Of a stretch of DNA of 26,883 nt, positions 1 to 7,647 are shown in pieces. Made by a program: the position numbers and the translations under genes. The stretch covers positions 1 through 26,883 of the forward strand of contig DZBC01000003.1 in the NCBI GenBank assembly GCA_022729835.1, written 5' to 3'. Source of the DNA: Sulfuricurvum sp. GTDB lineage: Bacteria > Campylobacterota > Campylobacteria > Campylobacterales > Sulfurimonadaceae. Each line of letters starts with the position of its first letter. Position 1 is the first letter of the stretch. The notes under the pieces were generated by a model. That model was given only the letters and a program-made list of their open reading frames with translations. It searched no databases and had not been told where the DNA came from.

Positions 1-1254
1 AAGGCTATTGTGCAAGCAGATGAGCGGGTGAATGTGGCTTATATGGTTTACACCTGCGCCTTGCTACGCATTTGGCCTGCACCCGGTGATGCGAATCAGC
101 GTTGGATGGCGACCATCGAAGCGCTACAGTCATTTGATGCGCAGAGTGCGGAAGTGGTTCGCCAGTTGGCCGTCAACTACTTCAATGCCATCGATGAGGG
201 GATCGCCAAAGGCAACTGGGCCAAAGCCGATGTGGCGCTAGAGGCGATCATTGCCCATCAAAAGAGCGTCGGCGCGGCGGTTTATCCCTCTGAGGCCAAA
301 ATAGAGACGGAGCGGATTTATAATGTGCTCAATATTTTCGAGCGTCTGTGGCCGTGGTTTTTTCTGGTCGGCTTTGTGTTGCTCTTTCTCTCCTTTGGGC
401 GTATTATTCAGCCCAAACTGCGCATCGAGTGGGCGACGCGCATCACGATGGCGCTGCTCATTCTCTTTTTTATCGCGCTGAGCGCTGGACTGGCGATGCG
501 CTGGTATATTTCAGGTCATGCGCCGTGGTCGGATGGGTATGAGTCGCTGATCTACATCTCGTGGGCGACGGTGCTCGCGGGCTTTATCTTCTCCAAAAAC
601 TCTCCCATCACCTTGGCCGCTACGGGGATTCTCGCGGGGCTGACCCTCTTTGTGGCGCATCTAAGCTGGATGGATCCGCAGATTACCAATCTGGTGCCGG
701 TGCTCAAATCCTACTGGCTCTCGATTCACGTCTCGATGATTACGGGCAGTTACGGATTTTTGGGGCTTGGGGCGCTTTTGGGCTTTATCGTGTTGATTTT
801 GTTCAACCTTAAAAACCCTGCCAACGAGAAGCGTATCAGTGCGTCGATCAAGGAGCTGGGTGCCATCAATGAAATGAGCCTGATGATCGGCTTAGTGATG
901 CTCACGGTAGGCAACTTTTTAGGCGGCGTCTGGGCCAATGAGAGCTGGGGGCGCTACTGGGGATGGGATCCAAAAGAGACCTGGGCGCTGGTGACGATCC
1001 TTGTCTATGCGGTGGTGATCCATCTGCGCTTTATCAAGTCGGTCTACTCAGATTACGCCTTTGCGGCGATCTCGCTGCTGGCCTTTACCTCGGTGCTGAT
1101 GACCTATTTCGGGGTCAACTACTATCTGGCGGGGATGCACTCTTATGCCAAGGGCGATCCGGTGCCGGTGCCCGGTTTTGTGCCCGTCACCTACAGTATC
1201 GTCTTTGCCATCATTGCGCTGGCCTACCGTAATCGTCGTTTGGCATCGATGTAA
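1..1254 (+). CDS. ccsA: Cytochrome c biogenesis protein, CcsA (ResC) part, 5' end outside window
   Basis: The reading frame is open from base 1, so this is the C-terminal part (417 residues) of a longer protein. Campylobacterota usually carry a CcsB-CcsA fusion of roughly twice this length or more. The first ~105 residues are soluble. The rest is a series of membrane segments with CcsA hallmarks: HAPWSDGYESL after an early helix, a conserved His in SYWLSIHVSM, the tryptophan-rich haem-binding WWD motif around WGRYWGWDPKETWAL, and a last conserved His in YYLAGMHSYA. CcsBA (system II) exports haem across the inner membrane and attaches it to apocytochrome c in the periplasm. The stop codon overlaps the start of the next gene (TAATG), which suggests translational coupling. 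The family call is secure. The exact fusion state cannot be seen here. Confidence 0.93.
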   Translation, partial: KAIVQADERVNVAYMVYTCALLRIWPAPGDANQRWMATIEALQSFDAQSAEVVRQLAVNYFNAIDEGIAKGNWAKADVALEAIIAHQKSVGAAVYPSEAKIETERIYNVLNIFERLWPWFFLVGFVLLFLSFGRIIQPKLRIEWATRITMALLILFFIALSAGLAMRWYISGHAPWSDGYESLIYISWATVLAGFIFSKNSPITLAATGILAGLTLFVAHLSWMDPQITNLVPVLKSYWLSIHVSMITGSYGFLGLGALLGFIVLILFNLKNPANEKRISASIKELGAINEMSLMIGLVMLTVGNFLGGVWANESWGRYWGWDPKETWALVTILVYAVVIHLRFIKSVYSDYAFAAISLLAFTSVLMTYFGVNYYLAGMHSYAKGDPVPVPGFVPVTYSIVFAIIALAYRNRRLASM

Positions 1255-2213
1255 TGCTCTTTCGTCTTGCTGTGGCTCTTTGCGCGCTCATCGGGGTGCT
1301 GGAAGCGGAATACGACAACTGCGCTTTTCGGTTTAAGCCCTATGAAGCGGTCTGCAAGGAGGCGGTTAAGTTGGGCGGAACGCACCTCTACATCAACCAT
1401 TTTTTGATCTCTCGCCGTACGGAGCAAAATAGACGCACTGCAGAGCGACCAGATGAAGCCAAAGGCGACACGCGAAGCAAAAATGTATCGATGGCGGCGC
1501 GGATTGATGCTATGGTTGCTCATATGGAGCGCTACCGTGAGGTTTATGAGGAGGCTACACGACGACACGGTGTGAGTCCTGAGCTCATCGCCGCCATTTT
1601 GATGAAGGAGTCAAGTTTGGGCACGGTACGGTTGAGCTACAACGCGTTTAGCGTATTTAATGCCGTCTTGCATCAGCCGCAACCTAAAACAGCGCGTGAG
1701 AAGCGGCGACATGCCATGGCGGTGAGCAATGTGGCGTATATTTTGAACTACTGTGAAACCCGTAAACTAGAGCCGCAGGAGTGTCATCTGCCGAGTTCGT
1801 ATGCGGGAACGATAGGGATAACACAATTCATGCCCCAAAGTCTGCAGTATGTCGAGGCATATGGTGCGGGCAAGGGAGACCGTAACACCCAAGAGGATGC
1901 TATTGTTTCGGTTGCGCGCTATCTGCACGAAGTGGCCGGATTCTCTAAACCGATCGACTGGGCAAAGATCGGTGATCTGCGTGCCATCGAGGCACAATGG
2001 TACAGCTATGCCAAAAAATACAAGAACGCTTCATTCGCTAACGATAAAAACCGTGACGGTAAAGCCCGTAAATGTTTTACATGTAACGATGCCTCTATGA
2101 GTGAAGTACGTGAAGCGGTACAAAAGATGATGCACTACAACCACTCATCCCACTACGCTATCGGCGTATTACGGTTGGCTTATGAGGCGCATAAAGGGTT
2201 GCAAAAGCGCTAG
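1254..2213 (+). CDS. Lytic murein transglycosylase, MltB/SLT-like, exported
   Basis: This 319-residue protein has an N-terminal signal sequence (about residues 1-18, ending near VLEA). A spacer region precedes a lysozyme-like domain from about residue 100. The likely catalytic glutamate is E119 in AAILMKESSLG. SSYAGTIGITQFMPQS follows at about 181-196 and is the GxxGxxQFMP signature of MltB-type (GH103) enzymes. DAIVSVARYLHEVAGF comes next. Such enzymes cleave the peptidoglycan glycan strand to 1,6-anhydro ends in the periplasm. The ATG overlaps the stop of the cytochrome c assembly gene, so the two are probably co-transcribed. The gene carries one TTACATGTAA palindrome read in the Phe-Thr-Cys-Asn frame. 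It converges with the next gene, the two stops sharing CTAG. The exact MltB subfamily is not certain. Confidence 0.85.
   Translation: MLFRLAVALCALIGVLEAEYDNCAFRFKPYEAVCKEAVKLGGTHLYINHFLISRRTEQNRRTAERPDEAKGDTRSKNVSMAARIDAMVAHMERYREVYEEATRRHGVSPELIAAILMKESSLGTVRLSYNAFSVFNAVLHQPQPKTAREKRRHAMAVSNVAYILNYCETRKLEPQECHLPSSYAGTIGITQFMPQSLQYVEAYGAGKGDRNTQEDAIVSVARYLHEVAGFSKPIDWAKIGDLRAIEAQWYSYAKKYKNASFANDKNRDGKARKCFTCNDASMSEVREAVQKMMHYNHSSHYAIGVLRLAYEAHKGLQKR
2077..2086. repeat. TTACATGTAA palindrome, copy 1
   Basis: Exact copy inside the lytic transglycosylase gene, read as Phe-Thr-Cys-Asn, so not in the usual Leu-His-Val frame. Confidence 0.9.
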
Positions 2214-3130
2214 AGCTCCGATCGGCGCTGCTCTGTTTTATAGCGGTTCCAAAACCAAGCGCCAGGGATACTGGCGAGAATAAGCAGCAAGCCATAAAGC
2301 ACGGAGACAACCAGTACCGTCTCCTTTTGGGCACCGATCAGCAGCAAAATCCCTACCATGCCCCCTTCGCGCACGCCCCATCCCGCCAGCGAAATAGGCA
2401 CGATGGTGAGCAAAAATACCGGAGGAATGGCGACAAGCAAGGTGGTGAGTGAGAGATGGGCATCGACGCTGAGCGAAAGCATATAAATGGAGAGGACGGT
2501 GAGTAGATGCACCAAAACGGTGATGAATATATGACGTATGAGCATCACACGGTCGGCGTAGAGACGGTTGAAGCGGCGTGAGAGGCGCACAAAGAGGTTG
2601 GAGAAGCTAAAGCGACTCAAAAAGCTAAAGCGCTCCATCATAAAAAGCAGTACAAACCCTCCGATACCGCCAAACGCGATGAGGTAGAGCAGTTGGTGTA
2701 GCCACGACGGGAAGGTGCCGTAAAAGAGGGTGTTGGCGATGAGGTTGAGTACCAAAAGCCCCACCAAACCGATGACGCGATCGGCCAAAATTCCCGAGAG
2801 TACCTCTTTTTTGTCGTAGCCTTTTTGCACCAGTTCGATGGCGCGCACCGCGTCGCCGCCGATGCTGCCGGGGAGAACCTGATTGAAAAAGGTGCCGCGA
2901 AAGTAGCTTTGAACGTAGAAGCTCACCGGCTCTTTGAACTCCAGCTTGCGCATGATGAGCCGCCATCGGTAGGCTGCGAGCAAGGTGGAGCCGATCTGTA
3001 GGACAAAAGCAAGCGCGATCCATCCGCCGTGTGATTTAGCAAGGACGCGTAAGACGTGATCAAAATCGATATATTGAAAAAGCAGATAGAAGATCAGTGC
3101 GGTGATCAGGAGTTTGAGCGTCGTTTTCAT
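2210..3130 (-). CDS. Flippase-like membrane protein (UPF0104 / LPG synthase TM domain family)
   Basis: This polytopic protein of 306 residues is made almost entirely of hydrophobic helices. It has the family pattern of the lysylphosphatidylglycerol-synthase transmembrane domain (AglD/YbhN-like): RWRLIMRKLEF after the second helix, FFNQVLPGSIGGDAVRA, then ILADRVIGLVGLLVLNLIAN, and SLAGWGVREGG late in the protein. The soluble aminoacyl-transferase domain of true MprF is absent. Members are thought to move or help transfer lipid-linked molecules in the inner membrane; the substrate here is unknown. It lies 25 nt downstream of the ArnT-like glycosyltransferase on the same strand, so a shared transcript and a glycolipid role are likely by inference. 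The Shine-Dalgarno is weak. It converges with the transglycosylase gene with a 4-nt overlap. Confidence 0.82.
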   Translation of the reverse strand: MKTTLKLLITALIFYLLFQYIDFDHVLRVLAKSHGGWIALAFVLQIGSTLLAAYRWRLIMRKLEFKEPVSFYVQSYFRGTFFNQVLPGSIGGDAVRAIELVQKGYDKKEVLSGILADRVIGLVGLLVLNLIANTLFYGTFPSWLHQLLYLIAFGGIGGFVLLFMMERFSFLSRFSFSNLFVRLSRRFNRLYADRVMLIRHIFITVLVHLLTVLSIYMLSLSVDAHLSLTTLLVAIPPVFLLTIVPISLAGWGVREGGMVGILLLIGAQKETVLVVSVLYGLLLILASIPGAWFWNRYKTEQRRSEL

Positions 3131-3155
3131 CGGGCAATTCTATCCAAACTCGGCT

Positions 3156-4550
3156 TTAGGGTGCTACGCGGTAGATATAGAAGGTCTTGGTGTCCTCTAG
3201 CCCTTTTTTGACGCTTAAAGTGTCGATCAGCTCGACGTGCGGAAAAAATTCAAGTAGGGCATTTTCGGCGGGTTTTTTGCCTAGAAAAAGCCCCGCTTGT
3301 GAGGGTGGATTGGGATACCAAAGATCATATTGGCTCATACGGCTACGTACCCCCACGCGGGCGTTGGGGTGCTGCGGAAGGTAGTAGCTCAGCAAGGCGG
3401 CAGTGGTGAGGTGATCGCCGTAAAAGGCGTCGCCCTCACGGGTGTGTGTTTGCAGTAGGGTAATCGCCTCTTGATAGCCGTACATGCGCTCTTGCACCAC
3501 TTCAAGATGGGTAATGAGCAAGGCGCGCAGCAGCAGGCTGATACTCAGTGCCAAGAGCAAAGCGACACGAAAGAGCCGCTCGTTACCCTTTACATGTAAG
3601 GCGATGAGTACCGTAGCGCCCAGGTAAGCCGGAGCGGTATAGTTGAGCTCAAGTACCGCAAAAAGGCTCTTGTAGCAAAAAAAGAGCAGCGGGAAGAGTA
3701 CCGATAAGGCGAGGTAGAAGCGGCGCGGATCGTGGATAAAGGCGCGGTGCTTAAACAGCAGATAGAAGAGCCAAGCAGCGAATACGGGGCTAAAAAGAGC
3801 GAATTGACCCGCGAAATATTCCAAAAATCGTCCAATATCCGCCCCTGTTGCTTTGGCACTGCCGTGGCTGAGTTGAAAGGCGAAGCTGATCCAATCATGG
3901 TTGTAGTTCCACCACAGCATCGGGCTGATGAGCACCAAAGCGATTAGCATCACGCCGTACGTACGCGCCTGCCCGAAGAGGTCGCGTCGTCGCAATAGGG
4001 CGAAGAGAAGCAAAAAAAGCACAAATAAAATAGCGCTGTATTTACCCAGCATCATCAGCCCCAGTGAAACGCCCAAGAGCCAAAACGACGCGGTGTGGTT
4101 CTCAAAAAAAGCGCGGTAGCCGTAGTAGAGCGCCATCGACCAAAAGAGCACGAGCGGCGCGTCGGGGGTAATGATGGTATAGCCCACATGGACCATAGTG
4201 ACGCAAAAATAGATCGTAAGAGCGTATAAAGCGGTAGCGCGATCGGAGAGCTTACATGTAAGCAAATAGAGATACCATCCCGCACCGCTCATTCCCAAAA
4301 CCGCCCAGAGGCGCACGCCCCATGTAGACTCGCTGATAAGGTTGCTAAGCGCGATCAGCCACGCCAGCAGCGGGGCGTGGTCGAAATAACCGCTTTGGAG
4401 GCGGTGGCTCCAGACCCAATAGTAGGCTTCATCACCGTGTAGGGGTAAAAAAGCGTTGTAAAAGGTGGCTGTTAGGGCAAAAAGTAGCAGGGCTACGAAG
4501 GCGCTACGCTCGGGTCGGCGGAGGAGTAAGGCGTACAAATGATGGGCCAT
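3156..4550 (-). CDS. ArnT/PMT-like integral membrane glycosyltransferase (GT39/GT83 type)
   Basis: This is a 464-residue polytopic membrane protein. Near the N-terminus it has the GT-C signature LHGDEAYYWVWSHRLQSGYF, with acidic pair D40-E41, followed by DHAPLLAWLIALSN. This is typical of ArnT-like and dolichyl-phosphate-mannose-type transferases, which move a sugar from a polyprenyl-phosphate carrier to lipid A, protein or another acceptor on the periplasmic face. The C-terminal ~100 residues are soluble. I place the start at the ATG at 4550 because AAGAG lies 6-7 nt before it. A TTG 24 nt upstream is also in frame but has no well-spaced ribosome site. Two TTACATGTAA palindromes lie inside it. 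The flippase-like gene follows and the PAP2 phosphatase gene is divergent. The acceptor is not predictable. Confidence 0.85.
   Translation of the reverse strand: MAHHLYALLLRRPERSAFVALLLFALTATFYNAFLPLHGDEAYYWVWSHRLQSGYFDHAPLLAWLIALSNLISESTWGVRLWAVLGMSGAGWYLYLLTCKLSDRATALYALTIYFCVTMVHVGYTIITPDAPLVLFWSMALYYGYRAFFENHTASFWLLGVSLGLMMLGKYSAILFVLFLLLFALLRRRDLFGQARTYGVMLIALVLISPMLWWNYNHDWISFAFQLSHGSAKATGADIGRFLEYFAGQFALFSPVFAAWLFYLLFKHRAFIHDPRRFYLALSVLFPLLFFCYKSLFAVLELNYTAPAYLGATVLIALHVKGNERLFRVALLLALSISLLLRALLITHLEVVQERMYGYQEAITLLQTHTREGDAFYGDHLTTAALLSYYLPQHPNARVGVRSRMSQYDLWYPNPPSQAGLFLGKKPAENALLEFFPHVELIDTLSVKKGLEDTKTFYIYRVAP
3590..3599. repeat. TTACATGTAA palindrome, copy 2
   Basis: Exact copy inside the ArnT-like glycosyltransferase gene, read on the minus strand as Leu-His-Val. 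Confidence 0.9.
4252..4261. repeat. TTACATGTAA palindrome, copy 3
   Basis: Exact copy inside the same glycosyltransferase gene, read as Leu-Thr-Cys-Lys. Flanks extend it to a perfect 14-bp palindrome GCTTACATGTAAGC (4250-4263). Confidence 0.9.
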
Positions 4551-4643
4551 GTCAGACTCTTGGTTGTAGTGCAAAAAAGATCAAGCGAACTCCCTAAAAC
4601 AAAGACCATTATCATAACACCTTTGAAATTAGGAGCGGCTATA

Positions 4644-5315
4644 ATGGCGGGTATGAAAGCTACCATCCAATCGGTTCCGCTCTATATTTGGGCACTCTTT
4701 ATCCTTTCGTCGTTTTTGTGGGTCTTGATGCCGCAGATTGACTTACATGTAACGCGCTTGCTCTACACCGAAGGGGCTGGATTTACACTGCGTTATAGCT
4801 GGTGGGAGCAGGGGCTGTATCGTAGTGTCGAAGTGCTGCTCATCGGCGTGAATGTAGGTGCACTTTCGCTGTGGCTCTATAACCGCTTTATGAGGCGTTC
4901 TATTTTGGCCTTTACGGGTAAGAAATTGCTTTATGTGCTGTTGGTGCTGGCACTGGGTTCGGGTTTGATCGTTAATGCGCTTCTAAAAGAGCACTGGGGT
5001 CGAGCAAGGCCTGCGCAGACGCTCGATTTTGGGGGCAAGGCAACCTTTACTCCGGCTTTTGTGCTCAGCGATCAAGGGGGCAACTCTTTTGCCTGCGGGC
5101 ATGCATCAGGGGCGTTTGCCTTTATCGCTTATGCTATGCTCGCACAGCGTCGGCGGTCATTGTGGATGGCACTGGCACTTTCGTACGGCTTTGCGGTAGG
5201 CTTTGCACGTATGGCTGCGGGAGGGCATTTTTTAAGCGACGTCGTGGTCTCCTTCTTTGTGCTCTACATTACGGCGCGCATGCTCTACTATGGGATGTTT
5301 GAACGGGGTCTTTAA
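4644..5315 (+). CDS. PAP2-superfamily membrane phosphatase
   Basis: This is a 223-residue membrane protein with all three PAP2 (type 2 phosphatidic acid phosphatase) motifs. They are K115-x6-R122-P123 in KEHWGRARP, the central histidine motif CGHASG (H153), and R189-x5-H195-x3-D199 in RMAAGGHFLSD. These enzymes remove phosphate from lipid phosphates such as undecaprenyl pyrophosphate, phosphatidylglycerophosphate or lipid A, usually on the periplasmic side. The start is set at the ATG at 4644 by AGGAG at 4631-4635. The frame is open further upstream, but without a ribosome site. ATG 4653 is an alternative. It is divergent from the ArnT-like gene, which suggests an envelope-lipid theme. Lipid A phosphatase (LpxE-like) and undecaprenyl pyrophosphatase remain equally possible. 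It carries one TTACATGTAA in the Leu-His-Val frame. Confidence 0.87.
   Translation: MAGMKATIQSVPLYIWALFILSSFLWVLMPQIDLHVTRLLYTEGAGFTLRYSWWEQGLYRSVEVLLIGVNVGALSLWLYNRFMRRSILAFTGKKLLYVLLVLALGSGLIVNALLKEHWGRARPAQTLDFGGKATFTPAFVLSDQGGNSFACGHASGAFAFIAYAMLAQRRRSLWMALALSYGFAVGFARMAAGGHFLSDVVVSFFVLYITARMLYYGMFERGL
4743..4752. repeat. TTACATGTAA palindrome, copy 4
   Basis: Exact copy in the PAP2 phosphatase gene, read as Leu-His-Val. Confidence 0.9.
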
Positions 5316-5325
5316 TCCTCTTTGT

Positions 5326-5333
5326 GCTATCAT
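5326..5333 (+). promoter_or_regulatory. Likely extended -10 promoter for the motA operon
   Basis: TGCTATCAT (from the G at 5326; TATCAT at 5328-5333) has the TGn extended -10 form. It lies about 30 nt before the motA ATG in the 47-nt gap after the PAP2 gene. No sigma-54 or clear sigma-28 element is visible there. Confidence 0.45.
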
Positions 5334-5362
5334 AAACGCAATTTTTTTAAAGGGCTGGGTGA

Positions 5363-6127
5363 ATGGATTTAGGAACGGTCATTGGTCTGGTATTGGTTTT
5401 GGCCCTGCTCTTAAGTGCCATGGCGATGGGGGTCGGTCTTGGCCCTTATATCGACATTCCCTCCGTTTTGATTGTTGTCGGCGGCTCCATCGGGGCGCTG
5501 ATGATCTCGTTCAAGATGGAGACGATGAAAAACTTTGTCAAGATCTTTATGATCGCGATTAAGCCGCCGCAAGAAGACATGCTTGTGTTGATCAAAAAGC
5601 TTGTCGATTTTGCCACCTCTGCCAGACGCGACGGCATCTTGTCGCTTGAAGCCGCTGCCAATGCCGAAACCAACGCCTTTTTGAAAAAAGGGCTCTCAAT
5701 GGCGGTGGACGGCAATGAACCCGACTCCATCCGTGAGCTACTTGAGATCGAGATGGAGCAGACCAGTAAGCGCCATCAGATGAATGCGGCAGTCTTTAGC
5801 CAGTGGTCGGGTCTTGCCGGAGCGATGGGGATGATCGGAACCTTGATCGGACTGGTGGCTATGCTGCTCAATATGGCCGACCCTTCGGCGATCGGGCCGT
5901 CGATGGCGGTTGCCTTGTTGACCACCATGTATGGGGCAATGATCGGAAATATCTTTGGTGGACCGATTGCCAATATTCTCAATATCCGCAACTCGGATGA
6001 AGAGCTGGTGAAGCAGATGATTCTTGAGGGCATTATGTCGATTCAGGCGGGAGACAACCCGCGAACGCTTGAGGGTAAGCTTCTCTCATTTCTGCCGCCC
6101 AAAGAGCGCGTCAGCCAATTCCAGTAG
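5363..6127 (+). CDS. motA: Flagellar motor stator protein MotA
   Basis: This 254-residue inner-membrane protein shows the MotA pattern. It starts MDLGTVIGLVLVLALLLSA, then has the IPSVLIVVGGSIGALM segment and a cytoplasmic loop with DFATSARRDGILSLEAAA. The two late helices contain GLAGAMGMIGTLIGLVAML and GPSMAVALLTTMYGAMIGN. MotA surrounds a MotB dimer to form the ion-driven stator that turns the flagellar rotor. It is the first gene of a tight operon: motB begins 6 nt after its stop, followed by fliP, trmA and a periplasmic protein. An extended -10 element lies 30 nt upstream. Length and motifs are ordinary for the family. Confidence 0.97.
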   Translation: MDLGTVIGLVLVLALLLSAMAMGVGLGPYIDIPSVLIVVGGSIGALMISFKMETMKNFVKIFMIAIKPPQEDMLVLIKKLVDFATSARRDGILSLEAAANAETNAFLKKGLSMAVDGNEPDSIRELLEIEMEQTSKRHQMNAAVFSQWSGLAGAMGMIGTLIGLVAMLLNMADPSAIGPSMAVALLTTMYGAMIGNIFGGPIANILNIRNSDEELVKQMILEGIMSIQAGDNPRTLEGKLLSFLPPKERVSQFQ

Positions 6128-6133
6128 GCACGT

Positions 6134-6907
6134 ATGGGAAAAAAGAAATGCCCGGATTGCCCTGTTTGTATGCCAGAGTGGTTGGCGGCCTTTGGCGACT
6201 TAATGAGTCTGTTGCTCTGCTTTTTCGTCCTTTTGCTCTCCATGTCAAGCATGGATGCTAAAAAGGTCTCTGAGGCGATCGGCTCTCTGGCTGGTGCCAT
6301 GAGCGTTCTTGAGGGGGGAACTAAGACTGAAGTCTCAAAACAGCGCATTCAGGAGTCTACGCCCATAGAGGAACAAGACGAAACCAGTGAGCAGGTGAAC
6401 CTGATCCAAGCAGCCGTTGCCGATGCTAATGAGATGACCAAAAAGGGACAAGGTCCTGCCATCACACTTGAAGAGTCGCAAGAGGGTTTTGTCATTGAAC
6501 TGCCAGCGGCGCTGCTCTTCAAAGAGGGGAGTGCAAAGATCGAAAGCGAAGACGCCATACTTTTTCTCAAGCGCATGGCGCTTATTGTCGATACCTTGCC
6601 CAACGAAGTCGATGTGAGTGTGCAGGGGCACAGCGACAATGCACCTCCTGGGGCCAACTCCCTCTACAAGGATAACTGGGAGCTTTCGATGGCGCGCGCC
6701 CTTGCGGTATTGTACGAATTGCTGCGAAACGGTGTCGATCCTAAGCGCATTCATGCGGCCGGATACGGGGAGTTTAGGCCCAAAGCCAGCAACGCAACCC
6801 CTCAAGGGCGTGAAGCCAATCGACGGGTAGAACTCCATTTTTACGGAGCCAAAACCGATCAACAAGCGAAGGTTGAAAGCTCCGTATTGCAGCAGCAGGC
6901 TCAGTAG
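6134..6907 (+). CDS. motB: Flagellar motor stator protein MotB
   Basis: This 257-residue protein has one N-terminal membrane helix. It contains the ion-carrying aspartate D22 in AAFGDLMSLLLCFFVLLLS, followed by the plug region SMSSMDAKKVSEAIGSL. A linker leads to a C-terminal OmpA-like peptidoglycan-binding domain (about 150-245) with VQGHSDNAPPG and AAGYGEFRPKASNATPQGR. MotB anchors the stator to the cell wall and provides the proton path with MotA. The linker between plug and OmpA domain has an acidic, Gln-rich stretch. An unusual detail is the short cytoplasmic N-terminus with Cys at 6, 9 and 12 (CPDCPVC). The TAG stop overlaps the GTG start of fliP. Confidence 0.96.
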   Translation: MGKKKCPDCPVCMPEWLAAFGDLMSLLLCFFVLLLSMSSMDAKKVSEAIGSLAGAMSVLEGGTKTEVSKQRIQESTPIEEQDETSEQVNLIQAAVADANEMTKKGQGPAITLEESQEGFVIELPAALLFKEGSAKIESEDAILFLKRMALIVDTLPNEVDVSVQGHSDNAPPGANSLYKDNWELSMARALAVLYELLRNGVDPKRIHAAGYGEFRPKASNATPQGREANRRVELHFYGAKTDQQAKVESSVLQQQAQ

Positions 6908-7635
6908 TGCGCGTACCCTTAACGCTTCTTTTGCTGCTCTGCTCTTTGTGGGGCGCAGAACCCATTCCGACGATGAATTTTCAGCTATCAGCGCCTGATA
7001 CACCGCAGCAGCTCGTCACCTCGCTTAATGTTCTGATCGCGCTGACGATTCTCTTCTTGGCACCTTCGATGGTGCTGGTGATGACGACGTTTACCCGATT
7101 TGTGATCGTGTTTGGCTTTTTGCGTCAGGCTCTGGGCACACAGCAGGTGCCTCCGACCCAGCTTTTGGTGATGCTCGCTTTGGTACTGACGATCTTTGTG
7201 ATGGAGCCTATCGGCATCAAGGCGTATGAAAATGGAATCGAACCCTATTTGCAAGAGAAGATCGGATACGAAGAGGCATTTGAAAAGACCGCTGCACCGT
7301 TTAAAGATTTTATGATCCGTAACACCAGAGAGAAGGATCTCGCGCTCTTTATCCGCATACGCAAGCTTGAAAATCCGCAGACCATCAGCGATGTGCCGCT
7401 TACGGTGATTATTCCGGCCTTTGTCATCAGTGAGCTTAAAACCTCTTTCGAGATCGGTTTTTTGCTCTTTTTGCCCTTTTTGGTCATCGATATGGTCGTG
7501 GCGTCTGTGCTGATGTCGATGGGTATGATGATGCTACCGCCGGTAATGATCTCTTTGCCGTTTAAAATTTTGGTCTTTGTGCTGGTGGATGGATGGAATC
7601 TGCTCATCGGCAATCTTGTCGCCAGTATCAAATAG
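6907..7635 (+). CDS. fliP: Flagellar type III export gate protein FliP
   Basis: This is a 242-residue protein with a cleavable signal peptide (about 1-17), as usual for FliP. It is followed by LNVLIALTILFLAPSMVLVM, the conserved FTRFVIVFGFLRQALGTQQ, and a periplasmic loop with AFEKTAAPFKDFM. The C-terminal helices contain PAFVISELKTSFEIGF and MMMLPPVMISLPFKILVFV, both diagnostic. FliP forms the core of the export channel with FliQ and FliR. The start is GTG in the TAGTG overlap with motB, indicating coupling. fliQ and fliR are not in this window, and fliO-like and fliN genes lie 16 kb away, so flagellar genes are dispersed here as is common in Campylobacterota. Confidence 0.97.
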   Translation: MRVPLTLLLLLCSLWGAEPIPTMNFQLSAPDTPQQLVTSLNVLIALTILFLAPSMVLVMTTFTRFVIVFGFLRQALGTQQVPPTQLLVMLALVLTIFVMEPIGIKAYENGIEPYLQEKIGYEEAFEKTAAPFKDFMIRNTREKDLALFIRIRKLENPQTISDVPLTVIIPAFVISELKTSFEIGFLLFLPFLVIDMVVASVLMSMGMMMLPPVMISLPFKILVFVLVDGWNLLIGNLVASIK

Positions 7636-7647
7636 GAGTGTCGGGTT

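Noticed and set aside
4539..4643. N-terminal extension of the PAP2 gene back to 4539
   Set aside because: The frame is open, but it overlaps the divergent glycosyltransferase start and has no ribosome site, while AGGAG is well placed for 4644.
4640..4645. TATAAT just before the PAP2 start as a promoter
   Set aside because: It overlaps the chosen ATG at 4644 and follows a good AGGAG, so it would leave no leader. It is more likely a chance match, though a start at 4653 cannot be excluded.
6335..7003. Long minus-strand open frame of 222 codons opposite motB
   Set aside because: It lies fully antisense to the well-supported motB/fliP genes, has no recognisable domain and no ribosome site, and is a shadow of their codon use. 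The same holds for the long antisense frames at 16454-17122 in gltB and 22130-22795 in dus.
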